A DNA stretch of 64,000 nt from Isochrysis galbana (taxonomy: Eukaryota; Haptophyta; Isochrysidales; Isochrysidaceae). The position numbers were made by a program, and so were the translations under genes. The first letter of the stretch is position 1. Each line of letters starts with the position of its first letter. The stretch lies in contig CM030938.1 in the NCBI GenBank assembly GCA_018136815.1, positions 3,015,289 to 3,079,288 of the forward strand, in the 5' to 3' direction. The notes under the pieces were generated by a model that worked only from the letters and a program-made list of their open reading frames with translations, had not been told where the DNA came from and searched no databases. Shown piece by piece: positions 32,362 to 42,325 of this stretch.

Positions 32362-33639
32362 CTAGGAGGCAGAGCTTGGAGACTGCATCCGTGTTTGGAT
32401 GAAAATCTGAGATCATGCATCGCAAGCCAGAAGCAGCAGTATCAAGAAAGGCGCACTGCTTACCTGTAGCGGCATGAAGCCGAGAGAGGTGGTTCGCGCA
32501 CCCTTCTTTGCCATCCCTGCCTCGACCTTAGTGATCACACATTGCTGTGCCATCTCAACCATGTCAGGCATCCCATGTGCAAAGGTACACTTGTCGCCCT
32601 GCATACAGTGGCCGCGCTGAACCCAATACTTGCACAACCGCGTCTTGGCATTGGTGGGAGGTGCTTTGGGCGGCGGCTTCGGCCGCGAGAGTACTTCCCG
32701 TTGAACCCAGCCTGGCTCCCTGTCCTCAGTTGATAGCATTGTGCCAGGCGGCATGGATGCTTGTTGCGGTGGTGGCGATGGCGCCTCCCCGACTGACTGC
32801 AGCGCTGAGACAGCCTGTGCCACGGCAGGTGCGAGCTGCTGAGGATCAGCTAACAGCGGAAGTAGTTGCTCTATCGGCAGGTCGATCAGCATGCCTGTGA
32901 TCTTGGCGGGGTCAGTGACGTTGGGCATCCCGACTACAGCCGCGTAGGTCCATTCGCCCACCAACTGCCGCCGCCCTGCTGGTGGTGTCGCCTGCACAGT
33001 CGTCTCGAGCTCGCGCAGCACGTCGGACCTGGTGGCTGACACAAGCATGACTTCCGGCTGGGAGTTGATTGGAGGAGGATTCCGACCATCGACGTCCAAG
33101 GAGGGTGCAGGTGAACTGGCTGGCGGGCGAGCAGTCGGAGGTGAAGGAGAGGTGAAGCCCACCTCACCTCCGCTGCACCCGCCATTGTCAGTGACGGCTG
33201 AGGCTACGGGCATCGCGGAAGTCGCCGTCGAAGACATGACGCCCTCCACCGTTGCAACCGCCTTGGTGCCTATGAGGGAGCTTCCGAGTAGCATGGAGGG
33301 CGAGGGGAGTGCGTCTGGCCTCGGTGCATGCCGGAGTCCAGCATGCGGGCGCACGGGATTGGCGCTCGGGCTGGCAGCCACGTCGGGCGCCGGCTCGAGC
33401 GTTGCGAGCAGCGCTCCGACCGAGGAGCGGCAGAGGTCGGCTTGCTTGAGCTGTTTCTCAGTGAGGGTGGGCACGCCAAGCAGGATGCTCATGAGTGCAT
33501 GTGCTGCACGTAACTCCTCCGCATCGCTCTGCGGCTCTAGTGAGCGATGGACGGTGCCCCAGCGCGCCCACGCGCGGCCGAAGAGGCTGCTGGGCTCCTC
33601 AGTGCCCGCAAGTTCGAGCAGGCTGCGGAAGCTGTCCAT
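32362..33639 (-). CDS. MLLE (PABC-like) plus CCCH zinc-finger protein (two exons)
   Basis: Exon 1 (33639-32464) ends at a CAG/GTAAGC donor; a 15-codon second exon (32406-32362) gives a 406-residue protein. Residues about 239-283 (AKITGMLIDLPIEQLLPLLA and the following LAPAVAQAVSALQ) resemble the MLLE peptide-binding domain of poly(A)-binding protein, whose signature is KITGMLLE. Residues 336-355 form a CCCH finger with spacing 8-5-3 (Cys336, Cys345, Cys351, His355). The N-terminus is helical; the middle is low-complexity Ser/Pro. MLLE domains bind PAM2 peptides and CCCH fingers bind RNA, so an mRNA-turnover or translation role is likely but inferred. The 5' side abuts a huge TTTCTC tract. The short last exon is less certain. 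Confidence 0.72.
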
Positions 33640-33797
33640 CGGCAGCGCGAGGAAGAGGTAGAGAGCAAGCTGCGAGTGGCTGGCGGGCGGCGACGGCGGC
33701 GCGCCGGGGGGGGGGGGGGGGAGCGGGGGGAGCGGGGGGAGCGCGAGGGCGGGGTGGGGGGGTGGGGGGAGGGGAGGGGGGCGGCGGAGGATTGTGA

Positions 33798-34911
33798 GTA
33801 CTCTTTTCTTTTTCTTTTCTTTTCTTTTCTTCTCTTTTCTTTTCTTTTCTTTTCCTCTTTCTCTTTCTCTTTCTCTTTCTCTTTCTCTTTCTCTTTCTCT
33901 TTCTCTTTCTCTTTCTCTTTCTCTTTCTCTTTCTCTTTCTCTTTCTCTTTCTCTTTCTCTTTCTCTTTCTCTTCTCTTTCTCTTTCTCTTTCTCTTTCTC
34001 TTTCTCTTTCTCTTTCTCTTTCTCTTTCTCTTTCTCTTTCTCTTTCTCTTTCTCTTTCTCTTTCTCTTTCTCTTTCTCTTTCTCTTTCTCTTTCTCTTTC
34101 TCTTCTCTTTCTCTTCTCTTTCTTTCTCTTTCTCTCTCTCTTTCTCTTCCTCTTTCTCTTCCTCTTCCTCTTCCTCTTCCTCTTCCTCTTTCTCTTCCTC
34201 TTTCTCTTGCTCTTCCTCTTCCTCTTTCTCTTCCTCTTCCTCTTTCTCTTTCTCTTCCTCTCTCTCTTTCTCTTTCTCTTTCTCTTTCTCTTTCTCTTTC
34301 TCTTTCTCTTTCTCTTTCTCTTTCTCTTTCTCTTTCTCTTTCTCTTTCTCTTTCTCTTTCTCTCTCTCTTTCTCTCTCTCTTTCTCTTCCTCTTTCTCTT
34401 CCTCTTCCTCTTCCTCTTCCTCTTCCTCTTCCTCTTTCTCTTCCTCTTTCTCTTTCTCTTCCTCTTCCTCTTTCTCTTCCTCTTCCTCTTTCTCTTTCTC
34501 TTTCTCTTTCTCTTTCTCTTTCTCTTTCTCTTTCTCTTTCTCTTTCTCTTTCTCTTTCTCTTTCTCTTTCTCTTTCTCTTTCTCTTTCTCTTTCTCTTTC
34601 TCTTTCTCTTTCTCTTTCTCTTTCTCTTTCTCTTTCTCTTTCTCTTTCTCTTTCTCTTTCTCTTTCTCTTTCTCTTTCTCTTTCTCTTTCTCTTTCTCTT
34701 TCTCTTTCTCTTTCTCTTTCTCTTTCTCTTTCTCTTTCTCTTTCTCTTTCTCTTTCTCTTTCTCTTTCTCTTTCTCTTTCTCTTTCTCTTTCTCTTTCTC
34801 TTCTCTTTCTCTTTCTCTTTCTCTTTCTCTTTCTCTTTCTCTTTCTCTTTCTCTTTCTCTTTCTCTTTCTCTTTCTCTTTCTCTTTCTCTTTCTCTTTCT
34901 CTTTCTCTTTC

Positions 34912-34954
<43 letters not shown>

Positions 34955-35045
34955 TTCTCTTTCTCTTTCTCTTTCTCTTTCTCTTTCTCTTTCTCTTTCT
35001 CTTTCTCTTTCTCTTTTCTCTTTTCTCTTTTCTCTTCTTTTCTCT
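33798..35045. repeat. 1.25-kb TTTCTC hexanucleotide tract
   Basis: Almost pure CTTTCT/TTTCTC hexamers with short CTTCCT-variant blocks (34140-34260, 34380-34490) that divide it into higher-order segments. All long ORFs over it are repeat artefacts. A polypurine-polypyrimidine mirror sequence of this length can adopt triplex (H-DNA) structure. Confidence 0.98.
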
Positions 35046-35173
35046 TTTTGTTTTGGCGAGGAGGAGTCGTCGCCTCCGCTCTCTCTGGACTCTGGACTTT
35101 GGACCTTCATGAGGGATCAGAGGTAGAGGCTAACATAACAGGTTTAGCCAACACCATTTGAATTCCATGACAA

Positions 35174-35208
35174 TCGCGTGACGCGTGACGCGTGACGCGT
35201 GACGCGTG
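35174..35208. repeat. Five copies of GCGTGAC
   Basis: A 7-bp tandem repeat in the spacer left of the MITE. Confidence 0.9.
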
Positions 35209-35365
35209 AGAGCTTTATTAATGCCTTCAACTTGCATGGTTGCCGCTACACCGCATCTCCGGTCACAGATCGTGGATCGTGGATCCCCCACTTCCACTTC
35301 CACTTCCCACTTCCCACTTCCCACTTCCCACGCCCACGCAGCACTCTCGACTGATCCTGTTGACG

Positions 35366-35874
35366 CCCAGTTGCTCCGTCAGGTGTCAGGTCGTCAGGTC
35401 TCGGCGACCTTACACCTCATATCAGGACCTAATATCAGGTCCTCATATCAGGTTACTAATGTCATAATATGGTAGTGTAATAATAGTAATGAGATCTAAT
35501 GGCTAATGGTGTGTGGTGTTATTTAGTTTTAGTACAGAGACCTCCTTCCTGCACTGCGTGTCTGGGCGTCTGGGCTGCTAGTATTTCTAGGGTGGTGATT
35601 ATGAAAGGGGGGCCCGGGAGCTTTCCTCACTCTACCTACCTCCTTCTCCTTGTCCTTGTCCTGGGTGCCGCCTATATGTGATGTCGTCGTCGTGACTAGG
35701 CGATCTCTGTGCAGGAATACAACAATCTCCCGACTCTAGCCGGATAGTGCGCGAACTATTCTTTTTCCTTTGAAAGTTATACTTATAAATGGATGACCTA
35801 ATATCAGGTATCAGGGGTGGTGGACCTTATATCATGATATCAGGACCTAATATTAGGCTGATGGAGCAACTAGG
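35366..35874. mobile_element. hAT-like MITE, copy 2 (509 bp)
   Basis: Ends CCCAGTTGCTCCGTCAGG on the left and the near-complement of it (reading inward CCTAGTTGCTCCATCAG) on the right. It is flanked by the 8-bp duplication TGTTGACG at 35358-35365 and 35875-35882. The left end matches copy 1 at 14 of 18 bases, and both carry CAGGTCGTCAGGT and repeated ATATCAGGACCTAATATCAG words. No ORF. Confidence 0.88.
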
Positions 35875-35882
35875 TGTTGACG

Positions 35883-36680
35883 GTTGACGGAGCCCTGAGA
35901 AAACCTCCTCACAATCACAACCACAACCCTAGAACCCTAGTGCTGCTCTCACCCCTCACCCCCTCCCCAAAGAGACATCCTCGTCGTGGTGAGAGGAGGC
36001 TTACCTTACAGCTTACAGGCTCATCCAGGCTTAATGCGCCGCCTCGCCCACCGCCACCGCCACCGCCCACCCTCCCGCCCACAACGCATACTGGGCAACC
36101 GCAATAGAACCTCCGCGCGCCTCCGCCGTCAATCAACGCTTGGCAGGCGGCGCACGACATGCGACATGCAGGGGGACAGGGGCGCCGGGGCGCCACTGGC
36201 CATTGGGCGCGGTTGTAGCCCCGAGGCAGGCGCCACCAACCACCAAAAGCCATTTCCATCTGCCATGTGGCCTACTGGCTGCTGGCTGCTGGCTGTTGGG
36301 CATCCAACTGGATCAGCGAACTCATCCAAGCCATACATGGTACATGGCCTCTAGGAGCTGCTTAGCGGGAGAGGCTCCCTTGGTGCCGGTGCGCGGTAAA
36401 CTTGGCCACCCGTCGGGTGCGCGTAAACTTGGCTCGTTAGCCACCTTAAAACTTAAAACCCCCAGCCCCCAGCCCCCAGCCCCCAGCCCCCGCCCCCAGC
36501 CGGCTGGCCTTGCTAGCGGATGGAATGGACCCTCCCCTTCCGGTATTCGGCTCCCTTGCTTCCCCCCTTCCGGTACCTTCCGGTGTCGCCCTCGCGGAGC
36601 TCAGGGTGGCGTCGCTGCGCAGAGCCGGCCTGCTCCCCTCTCCCCTCTTCGGCTCTCCCGCCTCGGCTCTCAGTGGGGCG
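35883..36680. other. Spacer and 5' flank of the J-domain gene
   Basis: No independent gene. A CCCCCAG 7-bp tandem tract lies at about 36460-36495. An in-frame upstream ATG at 36525 could extend the J-domain protein by 52 residues. Confidence 0.5.
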
Positions 36681-37871
36681 ATGGCGATCGGGAGCGAAGG
36701 AGTCGACCTGGTGGCATATATGCTCCTCTTCATCCCCCTAGAATTCCTCATGACAAGCCGGCGCCTCAACCAGGACGGCAATCGCAACCGCGCTGTCGCT
36801 CGGCCCATGGTGCTCCTCGTGCTCTTCGCAGGGCTCAAGATCGGATACGAGCTGATGCACAAAGAGCCGAGCTACTACGATATGATGGAGGTGATGCCAA
36901 ACGCCCCTTACTCAGAGATCAAGAAGGGCTACAAGCGAATGTCTCTCAAGGTTCATCCAGACAAGGTGATGAGCGAAGGCGCAGATGATGGTGAGGACGC
37001 CAGTGAGGCCTTCCGCGCGCTGAAGGCCGCGTACGACGTACTCAACGACCTGCAGCTGCGCGATGTCTACAACAAATTCGGTCCGCCCGGCGTCGAGAAC
37101 AAGGACGACACCTCGGGGCTCCTTGCCGGCCTGGGATTCTTCTATGTCACATGGCTTGCGGTCGCCTACCTCATTACTCAGTCCAAGCCCGTCAACCGCG
37201 CCCAGACTTGGGCTTTTACTGGGCTGCTTGCCCTCGGCATATTCGAGTATCAGGTGCGCCACGCGCCACGGTCTAGATAGTTCCCGCCTGTTCAGCAAGA
37301 CTTTTGAGCGTCGAGCTCCGACCGACTCGCGCTCTGTTGTATGCAGGCCACCATCCTCTCGTTCGACTTTTTGGAGGAGCAGCTACCCAACCTGGCAATT
37401 TTTGAGAAGATCGACTTGCTGCACCGGATATATCCGGTCTTTCTGCTGGGAGCGCGCATGGTCGCCTGGCTCATCTATCAGGACGTCGAGACGTACAACG
37501 CGCTGGTTCTGCAGCGCCTGCACGCCAAGACCGACATGCTCTTGAGAATGACTCGTGAGAACCACATCGCAGTTACTCAGGGGCAGCGCCCGATTTTGCC
37601 GGCGAGCAGCGCGAGCTCGTCGAATGTAGATGCGCCCTGGAGTGGCTCTCCAGATGCCCTTGACGCAACTCCGTTCCGTCCGCTTCATGCTGCGAACACG
37701 TTGCAAAGCGCCGAGGCAGCGGCTGCTGCTAAGGCCGCAGCTGCGATACCAAACAAGCCACCACAGCAGCAGCAGCAGCAGCAGCAAAAGGGCGGGCGCA
37801 GTTTGACGAGTCTTATTTACTTCTTTGGCGTCTACTTCTTCTTCCAATGGCTGGTCGGCAGGGGGCAGTGA
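36681..37871 (+). CDS. Membrane J-domain (DnaJ/HSP40) protein (two exons)
   Basis: Exons 36681-37253 and 37347-37871 give 365 aa (417 if the in-frame ATG at 36525 is used; I chose the ATG with the better context just before the first membrane segment). Layout: TM (VDLVAYMLLFIPLEFLM), TM (PMVLLVLFAGLKIGYEL), J domain about 65-130 with YDMMEVMPNAPYSEIKKGYK and the catalytic HPD at 92-94, two TMs (LLAGLGFFYVTWLAVAYLI, WAFTGLLALGIFEYQ), a helical region, a polyGln run and a final hydrophobic end (LIYFFGVYFFFQWLVG). J domains stimulate HSP70 ATPase; the TM arrangement suggests ER or organelle membrane, by inference. No exact orthologue recognised. Confidence 0.85.
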
Positions 37872-38716
37872 TAGAGATGTTAGTCCTGGCATATGGATCT
37901 GTCGTCTTTGGGAAAGCGCGCCGCCCGTGCCGGTGCTTCAATGTCTACTGCTTTGTTCTATGGCCGGCCGCCTTGCCATTGCATGCTGCGCAGGCCATTT
38001 TGAGCTCCAGCCGCAGCCACCCGGCGTGGCGCGAGGCCAGGACTACCCAATTTCCTGTATCGCTTGCGTTGTGTCAGCTATGAGCCTTGGCTTTCTCACG
38101 GCAACTTGCGGGGAGCTGGGAGCCACCACCTAGGATTGGTGGTGAATGAGATGAAGCGGTGAAGCGATACACCAAGCGGTACGATAATAGAATTCTTAAC
38201 ATTCTCGCCGCGCACGCCGCTCTGGACCCACTACTTTCACGCACGCATACTACACCCTCACTCCCCCCGGCCGCCTACTTCCTACTTCTACTTGTCCCCC
38301 CCCATCATCAAGTGACTCCCCCCCGTGCACTGCGCACTAATAGGCTAACAGGGGTAAGTTTAGAGCTCAGATATGGTCCGGTGGCATGCCCCCCTCCCCC
38401 GCGATCTGATTCTCAACCTCCCTTCTGCACCAACCGGGTCCGCGGGGGGTCTCGGCGATTATCTTATCGTGTCCGCGGGGCCGCGGGGGTCTCGGCTCTC
38501 GGCCCCCGCCATTTGGCTCTTCTTCTTCTTCGTCTGCCGCCGCTCATTCGCGGCTGTCTGCCTGCCGCACTGGGTGTCATCTGCCAACATATCGTAAACA
38601 AGCGTGGGTATTATCTTTTTTGGGGCCAGATCGTGTCGTTTTTTGTCGTTCTTTCTGCTTCGTCTTTCTCTGCTGCTGCCTCTGCTCGTTCTCCTGCTCT
38701 TGCGGGCGCGTGATGC
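37872..38716. other. Spacer without recognisable gene
   Basis: Nothing recognisable. Short ORFs only; TC-rich stretch at 38620-38700. Confidence 0.4.
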
Positions 38717-39125
38717 CTGCGCGCGCCATGGCCCCCCTTTGGGGGGCCTCTCGAGGCCCCCGAGAGGGCTAGCTGGGGCAGCTCAGGGGGCAGTGGAGGC
38801 TGGGGCAGTGCCCCTGGCCTCTCCTGCCTCTCCCTCGCTGGCCTCGCTGGCCCTATGTATGGCCCTGGGTGCCCTCCTGGCGGCTCTGGTGGTCTGTGGC
38901 GCTCAGTGGTGGTGGGGGAGGTCAGTACGATCAGGGACCGGTGCAGGCGAGTGCGTGCGGCGCGCGCTCGACGAGAGTCTGGTCAGGTGTGATGTCAGCT
39001 CAGCCCCTGCCAGCAGGCAGGGGCTGAGGTTGGTTGTGCAGGCCCACCCATGGTCCATGGTCCATGGGCCATGGGCCATGGAGTGTCTGTGCGAGGCCCC
39101 CATTGGCCTCCTACTGATGCAAACG
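38717..39125 (+). repeat. Repeat family R, uninterrupted copy
   Basis: Runs from CGCGCCATGGCCCCCC through GGGGCAGCTCAGGGGGCAGT and GGAGGCTGGGGCAGTGCCCC to GGCCTCCTACT. It carries a perfect 13-bp stem (CTCAGCCCCTGCC-AGCA-GGCAGGGGCTGAG, 38999-39028). It serves as the empty-site reference for the nested insertions at 54.6-58.1 kb. Confidence 0.75.
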
Positions 39126-39264
39126 TAGTTCATGTTGGGTGGTTGCGATTGAACGCTTTTCCATTTATCGCATGTCGGGTGGTGATGATTGAACGTGTGG
39201 ATGGTCAAGTGGAGCTGTGGCTGTGGTGTGGCTGGGTGTGAGTGAGAGGTGAGGCATAACATGA

Positions 39265-39695
39265 AAAAAAAACTTCTTAATAGTCTCGCCGCGCGCGCGA
39301 CCCTGCACAAAACCTCCATGTAGCCACGCCCGCTTTCCTTACCACCCCTCCACCTGCCTTGCGGCGCGTCCCCTTGTGCTCTGGCCTCTGCCATAAGGCA
39401 TGCCCAATGGAAGGGTGGCTGCTTGAGCCTGGCATTGATGGGGTGCTGCCAGCAGCCTGCTGCCCCCCATGGGGGAGGCCAGCATGGCTGCCGTGGGTGG
39501 TGTGGCCGGGGCCACGGGCCGTGTGGCGCGACCGGAGTCGCACGCACCTGCTCGGCCTCGGTGGGCGGCGGACGCGGACGCGGCCGCTTCGACAGCGGCT
39601 GCTCCATGGGCACTGGGGGGGCGCCCTCGGCGGGGGGCCCGAAGGAGAGGGGAGTCGCGGCGGCGCGCTCCATCGCGTCTAAGTATAAACTTAGT
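39265..39695 (-). mobile_element. T-terminated element, unit 1 (M 5' part plus T-tail 3' module)
   Basis: Sense (minus) strand begins at the ACTAAGTTTATACTTAG palindrome, then ATGGAGCGCGCC (family M). It ends with the T-tail module (GCACAAGGGGACGCGCCGCA to TTAAGAAG and a T run). It is flanked on both sides by the 15-bp word TGAGGCATAACATGA (39250-39264 and 39696-39710), as expected for a target-site duplication. This shows M and T modules are the two ends of one element type. Confidence 0.7.
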
Positions 39696-39710
39696 TGAGG
39701 CATAACATGA

Positions 39711-40379
39711 AAAAAAAACCTTTTAAAATTCTCGTCTCGCGCGTGGCCATGGGGTTAACTACTGTAGCCACGCCCATTTTCCCTTCCTCTCCCTCACTTC
39801 CCGCCTTGCGGCGACTCCCCTCGTGCTCTACTTAGGGGCCCAGGTTGCGGGGGGGCGGGGGCGGGGGCGGGCGGGGTGCACCGGCCCCCGGTGGTCTGTT
39901 CTCGCCTTCCGCCTGTGCCTCCGGGTGGCCCGTTGGAACTGTCTTGCGGACGCTGCTGTCTCGTCGTTGGTGAGTTGTCTTTCGCTTGTCGCGCTGTCGT
40001 TTTCGCGTGTGTCTTGTTCGGGGAAAGAGGTGTGCTCCGACCTCAAGCGAGTTTCTCGGCGAGGCCGAGTGCTGTCGCCACTAGGCCGAGGTTGTCGCTC
40101 ATTTGCAGTTTGCCCTTGGCGTCTTCTGTAAATATTGGTGCGCAGAGCTCCGTCTGTTTTTTGATCTTAGATTCTCTGCCCCGGGCCGCCGTGCGTGTGC
40201 GCTCTAGGCGGTGGGCGTCTAGTGGGGCAAGCCCCCTCACCAGGGTAGTGAACCTTATCAGCGTGGACTCTAGCGTTGGTATGTAGTGGTATTCGTATGG
40301 CTCGAATTCTACTCAGTAAAAGTCTCTTATTATGTATCTCCAAGCTATTATGTAGAGAGCTTTTAGGCTGTCGGGGGGG
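39711..40379 (-). mobile_element. T-terminated element, unit 2
   Basis: Same orientation and same 3' T-tail module as unit 1 but a different 5' region (matching 30345-30860). Flanked by TGAGGCATAACATGA at 39696-39710 and 40380-40394. No RT, endonuclease or transposase domain seen, so non-autonomous or heavily truncated. Confidence 0.7.
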
Positions 40380-40800
40380 TGAGGCATAACATGAGAAGTT
40401 TGACCCACATTGGGCATGGAGAGCGAGCGATGGGGAACGGGGAGAGCACGCGGGGACAGGACGGATGGCGTGGGCACGCCCTCGGACATCACGGGGCACT
40501 GGGGCACAAGGACGGAGACGAGAGCGCGGACGGGAAGGGCACGGAGGGCGCTCGAGCGGCAGCGCAGAGCGTTCGGAAGACACCGAGAGAAAACGTCACG
40601 CGCGGGGGGGGGAGGGGGAACGCGCGGGAAACTAATAGACGGAAAGGGGGTCGGGAACTCAAGGAAGCACTCGGGAATGGGTGGGAAGGGAGAGAGGGGA
40701 GGGGGCTTCCGTGGGCGGAGTCGACGGGTCGGTGCGGGGGGAGGGAACCGGGGTGCGGCGACAGAGAGCGGTCGCGCGGGGAGACCTAGCCGGGAGCGTA

Positions 40801-41743
40801 CGAAACGGGTAAGTGTACAAGGGGCCCCCTTTACCCGCAACAGAACGCTTTTCCACAACGTACGCAGCATTGGTGGTAACGATTGGCAACGCTTCTCGCC
40901 TGATGCGACAATCTAGCTTGAGCACGTGTCACGTATACGCATGCGTGAGAGCAGTGAGCCCAAGCGCGCGGCGAACATGTTAAGAAGATTGTTTTGACGT
41001 CCCAATCATGTTTGCCAATCGTCTTCGTCTTCTGCCAACACGCACGCATCAATGTACTTGCCTCCCGCTTCACGGCAACACCTCCATTTGGAAGAGACGG
41101 AGAGGAAACCAGACACAATGCGCACCTACACGCCTTCAAGAACGCATCCACAAGGCTTGTCGCGGACAGAATAATGCGACCATATATGTCGCAGCAGGAG
41201 CAGATCATGCAAACATGCCAGCCCGCCACTGCCGCTCTGCTCCCCGCCATCTAGAGGCAGCACGTCTTCACACCAACCCTCCACCAAATGTTATGGCAAA
41301 CATTTCCACGCCTCCGTGCCAAGGCCGCTCGAGTGAGACAGACTGCTTTGACCATCAAGAGTCACTATGCTGGGATTCAAGCGGCTTCGCCGGCGCCGAA
41401 TGGAATGTCATCGGTCTTGCCATCTGCCACCTGCCCTTGGCCCTTTCCCTGTCATCTTCCCACCACTACCCCTAGCCTTCTGCACCAAACCACCATGGTG
41501 CACCGGACACTTCAGCCACAAAAGCATGCTGATCAAGTAGCACTGCTTCGCGGCGCCGTGTCCACGAGATACTCCGGGGCGAGCTGGCGACCAGCTGGCA
41601 CCGCGGCTGCGGGCATCGGCATTGGCGGTGGCTGATATGGCGCCGGCGGGGCCTATGAAGCAAGTGCAAAGAGATTGGGCTGTCGATCAGTGCAAGGCGG
41701 CGCGAGGGAACAATTTAGGCGGCGTCCCTGGCCGTGCGAGATG
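40801..41743. other. Spacer without recognised gene
   Basis: A plus-strand frame across 40800-40910 (GAPFTRNRTLFHNVRSIGGN) hints at a retroelement endonuclease start (NVRS) but stops soon after. Frames at 41290-41640 show no domain. Confidence 0.35.
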
Positions 41744-42325
41744 CTACGACCCTCTATTTGTAGAATGGCACACGCGTTTAGCCGAACCCGTGGTGGGCTG
41801 CGTGGCGTCACTCACATATGGCGGAGCGGAGTTGTCTGCAAGCATCTTCGTCAGGCAAATGTTGAACCCCTCGATCATGGCGAGCAAGAACCCACCCATG
41901 GCGGCGGAGCGGGAGGCCGCTCGCCAACCACCACGCGCGGCCAACACGCCGCCCGTTAATGCTCCCGATGCAATCGAGTTCCATGGATCCTCCTTCCGCC
42001 TCATCCAGACAAAGGTACAGTCGAAAGTTGAGAAAAGCCCACCCCAAACAGCAAAGTTGCCTGCACGAAGCGGTGATGGGGTGACCTACGTTAATGGGCG
42101 CGGGAGGCAGTGGGGCCTGACGTGCTTGTGTGCTTACGCACCTCCAAGGATCGGCGCCCTGGCTCGCACCGCTGAGATGCTCCCCTGCAGCCGCTCTCCA
42201 CGCGGCGAGTTGCGAGCGCCTTTCACAGTGTTCCACAAGCCTGATCCGATGGCGCCCATGGCGAAGGCGCCACCAATGTCGTCGAGAATACGATGCGGGC
42301 ACGGGTCTCGCTCCTGCACAGACAT
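41744..42325 (-). CDS. TIM17: TIM17, mitochondrial inner-membrane import channel subunit (two exons)
   Basis: Exons 42325-42142 and 42060-41744 join by a GT-AG intron into 166 aa, the usual length. Sequence runs [80 protein letters not shown] and [20 protein letters not shown], all hallmark Tim17 sequence with four hydrophobic segments and Gly-rich helix faces. Tim17 is the core of the TIM23 presequence translocase that moves proteins across the inner mitochondrial membrane. The C-terminal tail after the last helix ([11 protein letters not shown] onward) is unlike other Tim17 tails and may be lineage-specific. The splice joint recreates GGNFAVWGG exactly, so the model is firm. Confidence 0.95.

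Larger units (their letters stand above)
39183..40800 (+). repeat. Repeat family G, split by two later insertions
   Basis: 39183-39264 plus 40380-40800 together match, inverted, 49320-49844 (GCTGTGGCTGTGGTGTGG, TGGGTGTGAG, then GATGGGGAACGG, ATCACGGGGCACTG, GCTCGAGCG, GAAACTCAAGGAAGCACTCG-like words). In the other copy the halves are contiguous, showing that 39265-40379 was inserted later. Frames in both copies share GNSRKHSG, so an old ORF is possible. Confidence 0.65.

Noticed and set aside
33547-35161. 455-521-aa Phe/Leu/Ser ORFs and the Arg/Glu antisense ORF
   Set aside because: Created by the TTTCTC hexamer array; no non-repeat protein content.
38903-39703. 266-aa minus ORF spanning M, T and R repeats
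   Set aside because: Runs across three unrelated repeat modules, and the same modules elsewhere have shifted frames.
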